Shown here: one piece after another, positions 12,300-22,508 of the stretch
Numbering within the stretch: position 1 is the stretch's first letter
How the letters are laid out: each line of letters begins with the position of its first letter
NCBI GenBank assembly: GCA_951804985.1
Contig: OX638135.1
Span: forward strand, 65,922,970-65,986,969
Direction: 5' to 3'
DNA: 64,000 nt
From: Dryomyza anilis
Lineage: Eukaryota; Arthropoda; Insecta; Diptera; Dryomyzidae
The notes under the pieces: generated by a model
What the model saw: the letters and a program-made list of their open reading frames with translations, nothing else
Database searches by the model: none
What the model was told of the DNA's origin: nothing
Made by a program: the position numbers and the translations under genes

Positions 12300-12890
12300 A
12301 TTTAAGATTTGGACGCCCTCTTCTACGCTGTCCACCTTCGAGTTTCGATTCAAGCACCTTCTTGGCTGGAGTGTTTTCATCCATTCGTTCGACATGACCT
12401 AGCCAGCGAAGCCGCTGGATCTTGATGCGCTTGACTATGTCAATGTCGTCGAATAACTCATACAGCTCGTGGTTCATTCTGATTCGATACTCGTTAGCAA
12501 AGCAGATAGGATCAAAGATTTTACGGAGAATCTTTCTCTCGAACGCTCCCAGTACTCTCTCATCGGTGGTGGCCAGCGTCCATGTTTCTGCACCATAAAG
12601 TAGGACGGGCATGATGAGTGACTTGTAGAGCGTTATTTTTGTCCGGCGAGAGAGGGCTCTGCTTCTCAATTGCCTACTGAGCCCAAAGTAGCACCTGTTG
12701 GCAAGAGTTATTCTCCGTTTGATCTCCAGGCTGACGTCGTTGTTGCTGTTTACGCTGGATCCCAGATAGACGAAGTCCTTCACAATGTCGAACTTGTGGG
12801 TGTCAAAATCAGCTTTTTGTCCAAGACGCACGGACTCTTTTTTGCTTGTTGACACAAGGAACTTCGTCTTGTCCTCGTTCACCGCTTACG
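12300..12890 (-). pseudogene. RTE-like LINE, C-terminal RT fragment (unit 1)
   Basis: A minus-strand relic of a non-LTR retrotransposon endonuclease/RT protein. Visible motifs, in order, are NEDKTKFLV, DFVYLGSSVN, EIKRRI, SLIMPVLLYGAETWTL, FERKILRKIF, RLRWLGHVERMDENTPAKKV and GRPNLK. These belong to the region downstream of the RT palm in RTE-type elements. The upstream endonuclease and palm (no YADD box) are absent because the fragment abuts a Tc1-like relic near 12,893. The 3' end, present in unit 2, is deleted, so the reading frame runs on into unrelated DNA down to 12,172. The insert RLRW, missing in unit 2, shows this copy kept residues the other lost. Confidence 0.85.
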
Positions 12891-12892
12891 AG

Positions 12893-13743
12893 GTGAACGC
12901 CTAGGCATTGATTCCACAAATTTTACTGTAATCTCTGGTAAGATGTTTTGCCATTCTTCCATCAGAGTATATTTCAAATCATTTTTATTGGAAATGTTCC
13001 GCTTGCGAACGCCATTCTCCAAAATTGTCCACATTTTCAGTGTCTGGTGACTGTGCAGACGGAGTCATAAGATGCGGCCAATTCCGAATCAACCATGACT
13101 GGACAATTCCCGATTTATGTTTCGGGTCGTTGTTATGATAGAAACGAATTCTTATCGTACACCCAAAGTAACGGCACATTGAAGTAAATTTTTATTTAGA
13201 ATGTTCAGATACATTGTCTTGTCCATAATCTCATCAATAAAAACACCGGATGCAGCCATACAGGCCCACTGTAGGCTTGAGGTGTTTATTGTCTAGCTCG
13301 GTATTAGCCTTACGCCACACGTAATGCAATCCGTCGGATCCAAATATATTGAATTTGGACTCGTCTGAGAATATGACGTCGTTTCAGAATGTACCCGGAT
13401 GGACAACATGCTGTTTGGCGAAGTTCAGTCAACATAGCTGATTATGTTTGTTTGTGAAATGTTTCTTGCGTGCTACTTGACCATTAAAATCGTTGGCCCG
13501 CAGGACTCAGAGAATAATTTCGGCAAAACATTTATTGCCCAACTCTTTCTCAACATCCATGGCCAATTTTGGAGCCGAAAGCTTCGGATTTTTCTTTGTT
13601 TTACGCAGAACATGTCGCTCCACCGCTTTCGTAAATATTTTATTCGGAGCATTTCTTCTCTTATTGGCCACACGATTTTCGTGAAAAAAGCACTGGAGGG
13701 TTCTCTGCACTGTAGAGGGACTCAAAATTACTATTTCAGCCAT
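12893..13743 (-). pseudogene. Tc1-like transposase relic (unit 1)
   Basis: Minus strand. The N-terminal part (13,743-13,507) reads MAEIVILSPSTVQRTLQ, then PKLSAPKLAMDVEKELG, resembling the paired helix-turn-helix DNA-binding region of Tc1 transposases. Further on come a GLYGC block (about 13,250), FYHNNDPKHKSG with PSAQSPDTENVDNFGEW (13,179-12,985), and a C-terminal VESMPRR block near 12,905. The family motif is typically QDNDPKH followed by DLNPIENLW. Here the usual first Asp reads Asn and the Glu of the IEN motif reads Asp, so two catalytic positions appear lost. There are several frame breaks. The same changes occur in unit 2, so inactivation came before the tandem duplication. Confidence 0.83.
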
Positions 13744-13842
13744 TTTTCGTTAGGTTTTCTCATATTTGAAGTTAAATAAGACTAATTTGCGCTGTTCTAT
13801 TGTTGTGCGTTGACCGTTTTTTAAAAGAAATCGGAACTAACA

Positions 13843-13950
13843 TATAATAATAATAGTTTGGCACTACAGTTCTATAAGAACTTAGGCCGAGCTCTCTCAC
13901 CATTTTGAGCTGTGCGTGTTATATTTGTACTCAAAGTGGTACAGTTTATT
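13843..13950 (-). mobile_element. tRNA-derived SINE, truncated at the tandem-duplication junction
   Basis: This is the tail half of the SINE that is complete in unit 2 (16,964-17,267). It stops at GTGGTACAGTTTATT, exactly where unit 1 joins unit 2, so the breakpoint fell inside the SINE. Confidence 0.85.
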
Positions 13951-14284
13951 GGTACAGTTTATCTACTTTCCAAAATAAGGAAAAACAAAGAAAAAAGTTT
14001 TAATTCCAAAAACGTTAGTTACCTCCAATGCGAGCTTTTAGACTGTGTTTTTCCCAATGTGCGACGTTTGAATACAAACACAAATTATTTTCTATAAAAG
14101 TTTATTTTGCACCTTATCATGTATCTTTTTATGATCGTCTCGTTTTCAGTCCCCTTCGTCTAAAATTGGTGTAACGTATTCAAAAGGTTTTTTTCGTTTC
14201 GCTCTTTGATTCGAACGTTTCTTCAATAATTTTGTTTTGCCAACTATTTTTTTCGATATACAAAAATATATTTTTTTTACCTTC

Positions 14285-14656
14285 TAAATAGTAGATTTAA
14301 GATGTTAATGGATTATTGGTCTGAATAATGTATTAGTATTATTAGGTATTATAACCTAAATCTATATGTTCTGTTTATATTTTAAATATTAAGTGGTAAT
14401 GAATTCCAGAGTCGAATTGCTTAATGAAAAATAGTCTTTGCGATTGTAGTGTCAAATTTTGGCAATATTAAATTGAGGCTACTATTTGAAACGCTAAGAC
14501 GTAGCTTATCAGAAAGATATGATGGAGTTTTGGAATATAATAACTTTTGCAGAAATATGCAGTTTCTTATATCCAGATAGTTTATAATACTACAAACTTA
14601 AATGCCCTTACTTACATCTCCGACATGTGAAAAACATAAAGGGAAAAACGTATAGC
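14285..14656. repeat. 372-bp templated insert copied from 17,977-18,348
   Basis: The block from TAAATAGTAGATTTAAGATG to AACGTATAGC has the same length (372 bp) and, by eye, the same sequence as 17,977-18,348, in the same orientation about 3.7 kb away. After it, about 62 bp of the interrupted host sequence (14,222-14,284) restart at 14,657. A small local duplication flanking a copied distant segment is what repair by template switching leaves behind. The short frames across it (14,612-14,797; 14,667-14,855) are by-products. Confidence 0.88.
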
Positions 14657-15290
14657 TTCAATAATTTTGTTTTGCCAACTATTTTTTTCGATATACAAAA
14701 ATATATTTTTTACCTTCGCGTATGATTTATATAAAACAACTGTCAAACAAACGTACTCAACGTTTCGTTTGATACATGAATTAAAAATTGTAGTCATACG
14801 TTATTCAACCGATTTTGAAACAAATTGTAGCCGATATCGTTGTTACCGGAAATAAATGGTCAGGGGTGTTAATATAATAAATTGTCGCCCGTTCGAGCTT
14901 AATGGCTGCCTATTGAAACTATTTCCTAATATTCTACAAATTCTGTCACCCAAATTCCTTCATTAAAGGTTACTAAGTTAAGTCTAATTTCTAAAGTGTC
15001 GCCTGTCCATGATTCTACGTCCGTCTTACACCACCCCTATACTAATTTTGGTGATGTTAAAGATGAAATGTCAATATTTAATATACAGTGGATCACAGCT
15101 TATTTCGTGCAGGCGCTGTGTTCAACTTTGAACTGCTATAACTCAGTAACGAATACCAATATAGAAAAATTTTAAACGACATTTTATTACTTGTATATAT
15201 ATCTTTACAGAGAAACTTAAATTGCATTACATACACTTCTTTCAAAAAAGATAAAGCAAAAAACAAAAAATGTTGCAAAATTCAACTTAC

Positions 15291-16012
15291 TTACTTACTT
15301 ACTTAAATGGCCCTTACAACCGTGGATCGGTTTTGGCCGCTGAGATGAAGCCGCGCCAGTCGGATCCGCGCGCTGACGCCAGTTAGAAATACCAAGCGTT
15401 GCCAGGTTGTCCTCAACTTGGTCTTTCCAACGCAGATTTGGACGCCCTCTTCTACGCTGTCCACCTTCGAGTTTCGATTCAAGCACCTTCTTGGCTGGAG
15501 TGTTTTCATCCATTCGTTCGACATGACCTAGCTGGATCTTGATGCGCTTGACTATGTCAATGTCGTCGAATAACTCATACAGCTCGTGGTTCATTCTGAT
15601 TCGATACTCGTTAGCAAAGCAGATAGGGCCAAAGATTTTACGGAGAATATTTCTCTCGAACGCTCCCAGTACTCTCTCATCGGTGGTGGCCAGCGTCCAT
15701 GTTTCTGCACCATAAAGTAGGACGGGCATGATGAGTGACTTGTAGAGCGTTATTTTTGTCCGGCGAGAGAGGGCTCTGCTTCTCAATTGCCTACTGAGCC
15801 CAAAGTAGCACCTGTTGGCAAGAGTTATTCTCCGTTTGATCTCCAGGCTGACGTCGTTGTTGCTGTTTACGCTGGATCCCAGATAGACGAAGTCCTTCAC
15901 AATGTCGAACTTGTGGGTGTCAAAATCAGCTTTTTGTCCAAGACGCACGGACTCTTTTTTGCTTGTTGACACAAGGAACTTCGTCTTGTCCTCGTTCACC
16001 GCTTACGAGGTG
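15291..16012 (-). pseudogene. RTE-like LINE, C-terminal RT fragment with 3' tail (unit 2)
   Basis: The more complete version of the fragment at 12,300-12,890. It has the same motifs from NEDKTKFLV (15,995) through LLYGAETWTL, LGHVERMDENTPAKKV and GRPNLRWKDQVEDNLATLG, then WRQRADP near the C-terminus. It ends in a repeat tail that reads AAGTAAGTAAGTAAGTAAG on the minus strand (about 15,285-15,305); short tandem-repeat 3' tails are usual for RTE elements. A 4-residue deletion removes RLRW before GHVERMD. The 5' end stops against the Tc1-like relic near 16,012. Non-functional. Confidence 0.87.
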
Positions 16013-16860
16013 AACGCCTAGGCATTGATTCCACAAATTTTATTGTAATCTCTGGTAAGATGTTTTGCCATTCTTCCATCAGAGTATATTTCAAATCATT
16101 TTTATTGGAAATGTTCCGCTTGCGAACGCCATTCTCCAAAATTGTCCACATTTTCAGTGTCTGGTGACTGTGCAGACGGAGTCATAAGATGCGGCCAATT
16201 CCGAATCAACCATGACTGGACAAATCCCGATTTATGTGTCGGGTCGTTGTTATGATAGAAACGAATTCTTATCGTACACCCAAAGTAACGGCACATTGAA
16301 GTAAATTTTTATTTAGAATGTTCAGATACATTGTCTTGTCCATAATCTCATCAATAAAAACACCGGATGCAGCCATACAGGCCCACTGTAGGCTTGAGGT
16401 GTTTATTGTCTAGCTCGGTATTAGCCTTACGCCACACGCAATGCAATCCGTCGGATCCAAATATATTGAATTTGGACTCGTCTGAGAATATGACGTCGTT
16501 TCAGAATGTACCCGGATGGACAACATGCTGTTTGGCGAAGTTCAGTCAACATAGCTGATTATGTTTGTTTGTGAAATGTTTCTTGCGTGCTACTTGACCA
16601 TTAAAATCGTTGGCCCGCAGGACTCAGAGAATAATTTCGGCAAAACATTTATTGCCCAACTCTTTCTCAACATCCATGGCCAATTTTGGAGCCGAAAGCT
16701 TCGGATTTTTCTTTGTTTTACGCAGAACGTGTCGCTCCACCGCTTTCGTAAATATTTTATTCGGAGCATTTCTTCTCTTATTGGCCACACGATTTTCGTG
16801 AAAAAAGCACTGGAGGGTTCTCTGCACTGTAGAGGGACTCAAAATTACTATTTCAGCCAT
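16013..16860 (-). pseudogene. Tc1-like transposase relic (unit 2)
   Basis: Second copy of the relic at 12,893-13,743, with the same N-terminal MAEIVILSPSTVQRTLQ (16,860 downward), the same FYHNNDP motif (here FYHNNDPTHKSG, 16,296-16,102) and the same frame breaks. It differs by a few substitutions only. The terminal repeats of the original transposon are not recognisable. The SINE inserted just upstream of the N-terminus. Confidence 0.83.
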
Positions 16861-16963
16861 TTTTCGTTAGGTTTTCTCATATTTGAAGTTAAATAAGACT
16901 AATTTGCGCTGTTCTATTGTTGTGCGTTGACCGTTTTTTAAAAGAAATCGGAACTAACATATA

Positions 16964-17267
16964 ATAATAATAATAGTTTGGCACTACAGTTCTATAAGAA
17001 CTTAGGCCGAGCTCTCTCACCATTTTGAGCTGTGCGTGTTATATTTGTACTCAAAGTGGTACAGTTTATTGCCGAATCCGAACGGCGGGTGAGAGCTTTT
17101 TCATAGGCAATGTTTTTACTCTCAGAGGTTTGCCATTTACTGCCGAGAGGTAGCGCGGTATAGAAAAATGTTTCTATGAAAAGATGTTGTTAGCCCCAGT
17201 CCAGGCTTGAACCGGGGACCTTTCGGCTCGCAGTCCAACGCACTAACCACTGAACTACCGCGGCTAC
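16964..17267 (-). mobile_element. tRNA-derived SINE, full length with target-site duplication
   Basis: Read on the minus strand, the head (17,267 downward) looks like a tRNA gene: TAGTTCAGTGGTTAGTGCG matches an RNA polymerase III A box and GGTTCAAGCC a B box. The body follows with CTACCTCTCGGCAG, GCCGTTCGGATTCGG and GAGAGAGCTCGGCCTAAG, and a TTATTATTAT tail. A 10-bp direct repeat, CTAACATATA, lies at 16,954-16,963 and 17,268-17,277, as expected for LINE-mediated retroposition. Other family members or fragments are at 1,917, 13,843, 27,100, 33,056, 35,759 and 47,947; a related tRNA-like head is at 34,812. The partner LINE is not identified. Confidence 0.9.
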
Positions 17268-17277
17268 CTAACATATA

Positions 17278-17976
17278 TTGTAATGAATTCCGACTAAAAT
17301 TAACTGCTAATTGCGATCACAACTGAATGGACATAGTAAACAAAAAAAACAGCGAATACGGGAACACGATCGAGAGCTAATATCTGAATTAAATGTATGC
17401 ACGAAATAAGCTGGGAGCTTAAATTTTCTATGTATATTGTAAAGTTCTGTTAAAGTGCTTTTAAAAATCCAAACTCAGGTATTATGTTCGATGAAAATTG
17501 GAAATAAATGAAGATGTAGTAATGTATATTCATTTTTCGAACTTAATAAAAAAGAAAAAATGTAGTTATTTTCAATACAAAAAATTGTATTTAAATGCAG
17601 TCAAATTATGTAGTTAATTGCATACAAAATAACTACATCAATGAAGTAAAAATGAATACATTTGTGTATGGAAGTAAATCAAATACATATGTATTTTTTT
17701 AAGACATTTTTCTTCCTTTTAATACAGTTTTTTTCCTTGTTGAACATGTGCACAGCTTCACCGGTGCGAAGTTTTTGTATATATTTTTTGATTTGATTCA
17801 TATATTAGTACAAAAAGAAGTGATTATTCAACAGTTCAACAAAATTAAAATTACGTAGGTAATCAAAAGGTCAGTTTATAAAAAAGCACAAATTAAATTA
17901 TTAAAAATTAAGAATAATTCAAAAATTGTATTATAATTTTACATATTTAAGGAGAAATTAGGTGGGTGGTTACTAA
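17278..17976. other. AT-rich stretch with an imperfect inverted repeat
   Basis: No gene is visible. From about 17,530 to 17,665 there is an imperfect palindrome: TGTAGTTATTTT (about 17,562) is inverted as AAAATAACTACA (about 17,627), and TTCATTTTT is inverted as AAAAATGAA further out. It could be a small decayed MITE; no target duplication is seen. Confidence 0.45.
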
Positions 17977-18348
17977 TAAATAGTAGATTTAAGATGTTAA
18001 TGGATTATTGGTCTGAATAATGTATTAGTATTATTAGGTATTATAACCTAAATCTATATGTTCTGTTTATATTTTAAATATTAAGTGGTAATGAATTCCA
18101 GAGTCGAATTGCTTAATGAAAAATAGTCTTTGCGATTGTAGTGTCAAATTTTGGCAATATTAAATTGAGGCTACTATTTGAAACGCTAAGACGTAGCTTA
18201 TCAGAAAGATATGATGGAGTTTTGGAATATAATAACTTTTGCAGAAATATGCAGTTTCTTATATCCAGATAGTTTATAATACTACAAACTTAAATGCCCT
18301 TACTTACATCTCCGACATGTGAAAAACATAAAGGGAAAAACGTATAGC
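17977..18348. repeat. Source of the templated insert at 14,285-14,656
   Basis: Identical by eye to 14,285-14,656. I take this as the donor because its flanks are continuous here, whereas the copy interrupts a duplicated unit. No coding potential is visible. Confidence 0.8.
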
Positions 18349-18483
18349 GTCTCATTATTAAAATCTCCTCTTAGGAGGTTAGGAGAAAAAGCATTTAAAA
18401 AAGTTTGGTTGTATGGGATGTGCCACTCCCCTTTGTCCAATCTATCCGTAATTCCAATTGGTGGTGCACTTAATGCATTCTCA

Positions 18484-18986
18484 TAAAAAACACAAATTTC
18501 GATTTTTCCGATTTTCCGGTTTTTCCTTGGGAGTTTTCCAAGTTCACAGTATTGAGACGAAAAAAAAAATTCATTCAAATTAGTCGATCTGTTCTCATGT
18601 TTTTACGAGACTACTGCACGGCAATTTTTATATACATAGATAGATATGTATATAAATTTTATTATGTCTTTACGTAAAAATAAAAAAAAAAATATTTATA
18701 TTTTTATTGCGTTTTTTTGGCTTGTTTGTGGAACCGGAACTGGAACTGGAATCGTTATTTTATTTTTTAAAGAACCGGAACCAGAACTGAAACCGAAATA
18801 AAAATAATTTAAGAACCGGTACCGGAACCATTTTTTTATTTTTTATAAAACCGGAACTGGAACCGCAGAGAATAGAATTTCGGTTCCTAGCCCTGATATT
18901 AACTGATATATATATATTAACTGATTTTGAAAAATTAGGGAGACTTTTTAAAAGGTGGCGGGGAATAATTTGTTTGTCAATAAAGA
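18484..18986. repeat. Dispersed repeat with a hAT-like terminus, copy 1
   Basis: About 500 bp shared with 21,408-21,944. It begins in ACACAAATTTCGATTTTTCC, contains a CCGGAACTGG / ACCGGTACCGG array (18,730-18,870), and reaches GGTTCCTAGCCCTG (to about 18,897), whose reverse complement CAGGGCTAGGAACC looks like a hAT terminus. A short TA tract and AGGTGGCGGGGAATAATTTG follow. No full element with a second terminus is present, and the frames at 18,300-18,578 and 18,760-19,053 are not recognisable proteins. Confidence 0.6.
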
Positions 18987-19240
18987 ATAATCTGAAAATT
19001 GTAAAAGACGTAATTGTGTTTATTTGCGGAATATTCTTCATTAGTGCCATCAATATGGAAAGGTAACACTAGATATTACTTATAATCTTTCCAGGCATAT
19101 CGACATACTTAGCAGTAAAAACGTTAATAAAAAAATTAAATTTATATATTAATTATTTTTACATGTATTTGCCTTCATGAATCATATGAAACCAACAGAG
19201 ATCGAAAATGCCCGTGTGTGTGCGGCCGCACATTCCCTTT

Positions 19241-20988
19241 TCATTTCATTTCATATTTTATTTCGTCTATGGATTTAATCCTTAAAGACTAGCAAACATC
19301 TTAATACTAACAAAAAATTCAATTATAAATATTAAATAACAAATTCTTAAATACTAGTTTGGGAAGCGAAAAATCTATCTTATCTGATATCTCATTAAAT
19401 TCAATTAAAGCTCTCGTAATAGGCTCATTATTTCCATAATTAGATCTATGACAACTTATTTTAAACATATTACAGTATCTTAAATTTCTTATAGGAGCAT
19501 TTAAATTAATTAATTTTAACAAATAATCACAATCAATAATCTCAGAGATTATATCATAAACAAACATTAAAGAGAGTAAAATTCGTCTACATTCAAGACT
19601 TTTTAGATTTAACAACAAACAACGTGCATTATATGATGGTATCGGTTACTCAAAATTTAGATAATAAAGAGAAAACTTTAAAAATTTCTTTTGAATACGT
19701 TCCAACCGATTGGAATGAACCGCAAAACATGGATTCCAAATAAAAGTAGCATATTCCAATTTAGATCTTACAAAAGATGTATATAACAATTTAAGTGTAT
19801 ACGGATCAGTAAATAGTGAACTATTACGTCTCACAAATGCAAACATAGCATAAGATTTAGGTATAATGTAATTGAGATGTGCTACAAAAGTAAATCTCGA
19901 ATCAAAAAATACACCCAAATCTAATATTTCAGAAGTAGTTTTTAAAAATGTATGACCAAGAGAATATTTAGATATAATGAGGTTATGCAATTTACTAAAA
20001 TTTACATGAAAACATTTGTTAAGATTTAATGATAGTTTATTGCGTTTACATCACAAGAAAACATTATTGATATCACACTGTAAAGTTTTGAGATCTGTAG
20101 CATTTTTTATTTTCAAAAATATTTTTAAATCATCTGCATATAGAAGAAATTGTGATTTTGTAATATAACTACCAATATCATTCATAAAAAGTATGAAAAA
20201 CAGTGGCCCTAAAATACTTCCTTGTGGAATCCCTGATGTTGCAATAAAAGAAACTGAAACAGAATTTTCTATTTCGACGAAGCATAATCTATTTGTAAGA
20301 TAGGACTTCATCCATTTCAAAAAAATTGAATGGAATCCTATCTTAGACAACTTTGCAATTAGAGCAGTATGAGATACTTTATCAAACGCTTTAGAAATAT
20401 CAGTATATATAGTATCAACTTGATATCCACATTCAAATGCAGTTACGCAGTAATTTGAAAAAACAGCCTGATTTGTTACAGTAGAGCGACCATTAACAAA
20501 ACCATGTTGGTTCGGGTGAATTAACCTTTTAACAGCAAATACGACTTTGTCTCTAACAATATTTTCAAATAATTTCGAGACATTGGAGAGATTTGAAATA
20601 GGCCTATAATTAGCAACATCATTTTTTCTGCCAGACTTATGAATTGGAGTAATTGCAGCAATTTTCCATTTATCAATAAATTCACCAGATTTTCGCGATA
20701 TATTAAATATTAAAGTCAAAGGCTTACAGATTGAAGAGATACATTTCTTCAAGAGAAAAGAGGACAAATTATCAATATCACATTTTACTGAATTTTTAAA
20801 TTACAAATACCACGCATAATGTCATCATCAGTTAAAATTAAGGATCCAAAATCAATGACAGATTCAATATTATTTAATATTATTGAATCATACCATTGAC
20901 TTTCGGGTTCAAAATTAGATTTAAAATAGTCAGCAAATAAGTTTACAGTATCAAAAATTGAATTTGAAATATTATCATTATAATGCAA
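19241..20988 (-). pseudogene. 5'-truncated jockey/CR1-like LINE reverse transcriptase
   Basis: Minus-strand non-LTR retrotransposon relic in four consecutive open blocks. 20,988-20,785 is the lead-in to the RT (ending GICNLKIQ). 20,767-20,051 is the RT core: WKIAAITPIHKSG, NYRPISNLSNVSKLFE, HGFVNGRST, DISKAFDKVSH, SGIPQGSILGPLFF and LLYADDLKIF with the catalytic DD intact. 19,990-19,646 is the connection region (DLGVFFDSRF, KLLYTSFVRSKLEYATFIW). 19,618-19,319 is the C-terminal tail. The 3' end is a TGAAATGAAATGAAA-type tail at about 19,241-19,255. Frames are separated by small indels or stops, so it is inactive, but long open stretches suggest moderate age. The 5' cut lies against a fold-back arm (21,007). 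The jockey/CR1 label rests on motif style only. Confidence 0.87.
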
Positions 20989-21006
20989 ACTTGATGCATA
21001 TAATAC

Positions 21007-21405
21007 TTATGCATACTTAAAGCATACTTCTTCATCGGATGACGCGCAAATTTGTTTTACGCAGACACTGCAGTCGGGCATTACATATTTTTTACAACAC
21101 ATCCTGTCGCAACGAGTCATGCTTTTCACTATTCTCGGTACCTGTTTCGTGCGGGCTACAAAAATTAAAAAACCGAGCGCCGAGAATAAAAACTGCAGTC
21201 CGCGCAGAAGTGAAATGAGAAAACAAAGAAACATATAGTGCAAATGCTATGGTAAATATTCACGGGGCAACTCCGTGCAATAGCAAAACAGCCTGCCCCG
21301 GGCAGCACGCGCATTTTTCACAACCAGTTAATTTTGTTGGTGTATGACATGCTTATGTGGCGCTCTGATATAATAGACTGCGCAGTGTTTTAATAGATTT
21401 TACAA
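21007..21405 (-). mobile_element. Fold-back element arm, inverted
   Basis: This is the reverse complement of the arm at 4,105-4,603 and 24,175-24,642, sharing GTGCTGCCCGGGGCAG-like, CACGTCTGCGCGGACTGCAG-like and GTTGTGGCGGGATGTGTTGT-like blocks. It is truncated at 21,405, where the next repeat begins. The open frame at 21,007-21,243 lies in it and is not a recognisable protein. Confidence 0.65.
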
Positions 21406-21407
21406 AA

Positions 21408-21812
21408 CACAAATTTCGATTTTTCCGATTTTCCGGTTTTTCCTTGGGAGTTTTCCGAATACCCAGTATTGAGACAAATAATTCAAATCAGTCGATCTGT
21501 TCTCATGTATTTACGAGACTACTGCACGGCAATTAATTTTTATATACATAGATAGATATGTATATAAATTTTATTATGTTTTTACGTAAAAATAAAAAAA
21601 TATTTATATTTTTATTGCGTTTTTTTTTCTTGTTTGTGGAACCGGAACTGGAACTGGAATCGTTATTTTATTTTATATAGAACCGGAACAAGAACTGATA
21701 TCGAAATAAAAAATAATTTAAGAACCGGTACCGGAACCATTATTTTATTTGTTTATAGAACCGGAACTGGAACCGCAGAGAATAGAATTTCGGTTCCTAG
21801 CCCTGATATTAA

Positions 21813-21872
<60 letters not shown>

Positions 21873-21944
21873 CTGATTTTTAAAAATTAGGGAGATTTTT
21901 TTTAAAAAGGTGGCGGGGAATAATTTGTTTGTCAATAAAGAATG
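21408..21944. repeat. Dispersed repeat with a hAT-like terminus, copy 2 (includes (TA)n)
   Basis: Homologous to 18,484-18,986 in the same order: AAATTTCGATTTTTCC start, CCGGAACTGG array at 21,636-21,780, GGTTCCTAGCCCTG end near 21,805, then a TA tract expanded to about 54 bp (21,816-21,869; about 12 bp in copy 1) and AGGTGGCGGGGAATAATTTG. Homology stops at about 21,944. Confidence 0.65.
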
Positions 21945-22508
21945 AAAAAAGTGGCCAGAAAGTAATAAAAAAACCGAACAAAAATTTATTGCACAAATCG
22001 GTGGAAGACATCAAGGTAAATCGAATGGTACCACTCTCAGTGGTCCCTGACCCCCAAAAGGGGGTCAAAAACCACTTTTTGTCCAATTTTTTTTTGCGGA
22101 AATGGATAGCGAACCTCATTAGAAGACTAATGGTACCCTTTGGAGTGGTCCATGACCCCCAAAAGGGGGTCAAAACCGCATTTATGACCCAATTTTTTTT
22201 TCGGAAATCGATAGGGGACATTATTAGAAGGCTAATGGTACCCTTTTGAGTGGTCCCTGATCCCCAAAAGGGGGTCAAAAACACATTTATGACCCACAAA
22301 TTTTGGAGGGGTCATGGACCACTCCAAAGGGTACCATTAGTCTTCTAATGAGGTTCGCTATTCAAATTTTTTGACAAAAAGTGGTTTTTGACCCCCTTGT
22401 TGGGGTCAGGGACACCTGAGAGTGGTACCATTCGATTTCACTTGATGTCTGCTACCGATTTCTGCAATAAAATTTTTTCGGTCTTTTTATCACTTACCGC
22501 CCACTTTT
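21945..22508. repeat. Palindromic GC-rich minisatellite (fold-back structure)
   Basis: Three direct units of about 105 bp (from about 22,025) each contain a hairpin-forming GACCCCCAAAAGGGGGTC or a close variant (22,049-22,066; 22,154-22,171; 22,259-22,276). They are followed by an inverted unit (22,300-22,430) with GACCCCCTTGTTGGGGTC. The outer flanks, 21,945-22,045 and 22,410-22,508, are inverted copies of each other (GTGGCCAGAAAGTAATAAAA against a GTGGGCGGTAAGTGATAAAA-like end). The whole 564 bp can fold back. Overlapping frames on both strands (21,880-22,299 minus; 21,929-22,249 plus) reflect the repeat, not a gene. Confidence 0.85.

Larger units (their letters stand above)
11475..13962. 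repeat. Large tandem duplication, unit 1
   Basis: Unit 1 runs from CTACTTTCCAAAATAAGG (11,475) to the truncated SINE ending at 13,950, and is repeated directly as unit 2 (13,963-17,070). The junction holds a 12-bp filler, GGTACAGTTTAT (13,951-13,962), that repeats the 12 bases GGTACAGTTTAT lying just upstream (13,937-13,948). The shared parts are almost identical. Unit 1 has lost the 3' end of the RTE-like LINE around 12,300, a deletion of roughly 200 bp, so unit 2 is closer to the ancestral arrangement there. Confidence 0.9.
13963..17070. repeat. Large tandem duplication, unit 2 (with a 372-bp insert)
   Basis: A direct repeat of unit 1 with the same order: RTE-like LINE tail, Tc1-like relic, SINE. 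It differs from unit 1 by the insert at 14,285-14,656, by an intact LINE 3' end (15,228-15,435), by a 12-bp deletion near 15,531, and by few substitutions. After 17,070 the SINE continues into single-copy sequence, so this end is the original right boundary. Confidence 0.9.

Noticed and set aside
12670..13779. Plus-strand ORFs opposite the RTE-like and Tc1-like relics (also 15,787-16,896)
   Set aside because: They are shadows of the minus-strand transposon reading frames.
11385..14097. Repeated short frames sharing SKIRKNKEKSFNSKN
   Set aside because: The repetition follows the tandem DNA duplication. There is no flanking coding structure, and the composition matches AT-rich noise.
19222..19229. 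NotI-type GCGGCCGC palindrome next to the LINE tail
   Set aside because: A single 8-bp site; notable for AT-rich DNA but with no supporting structure.
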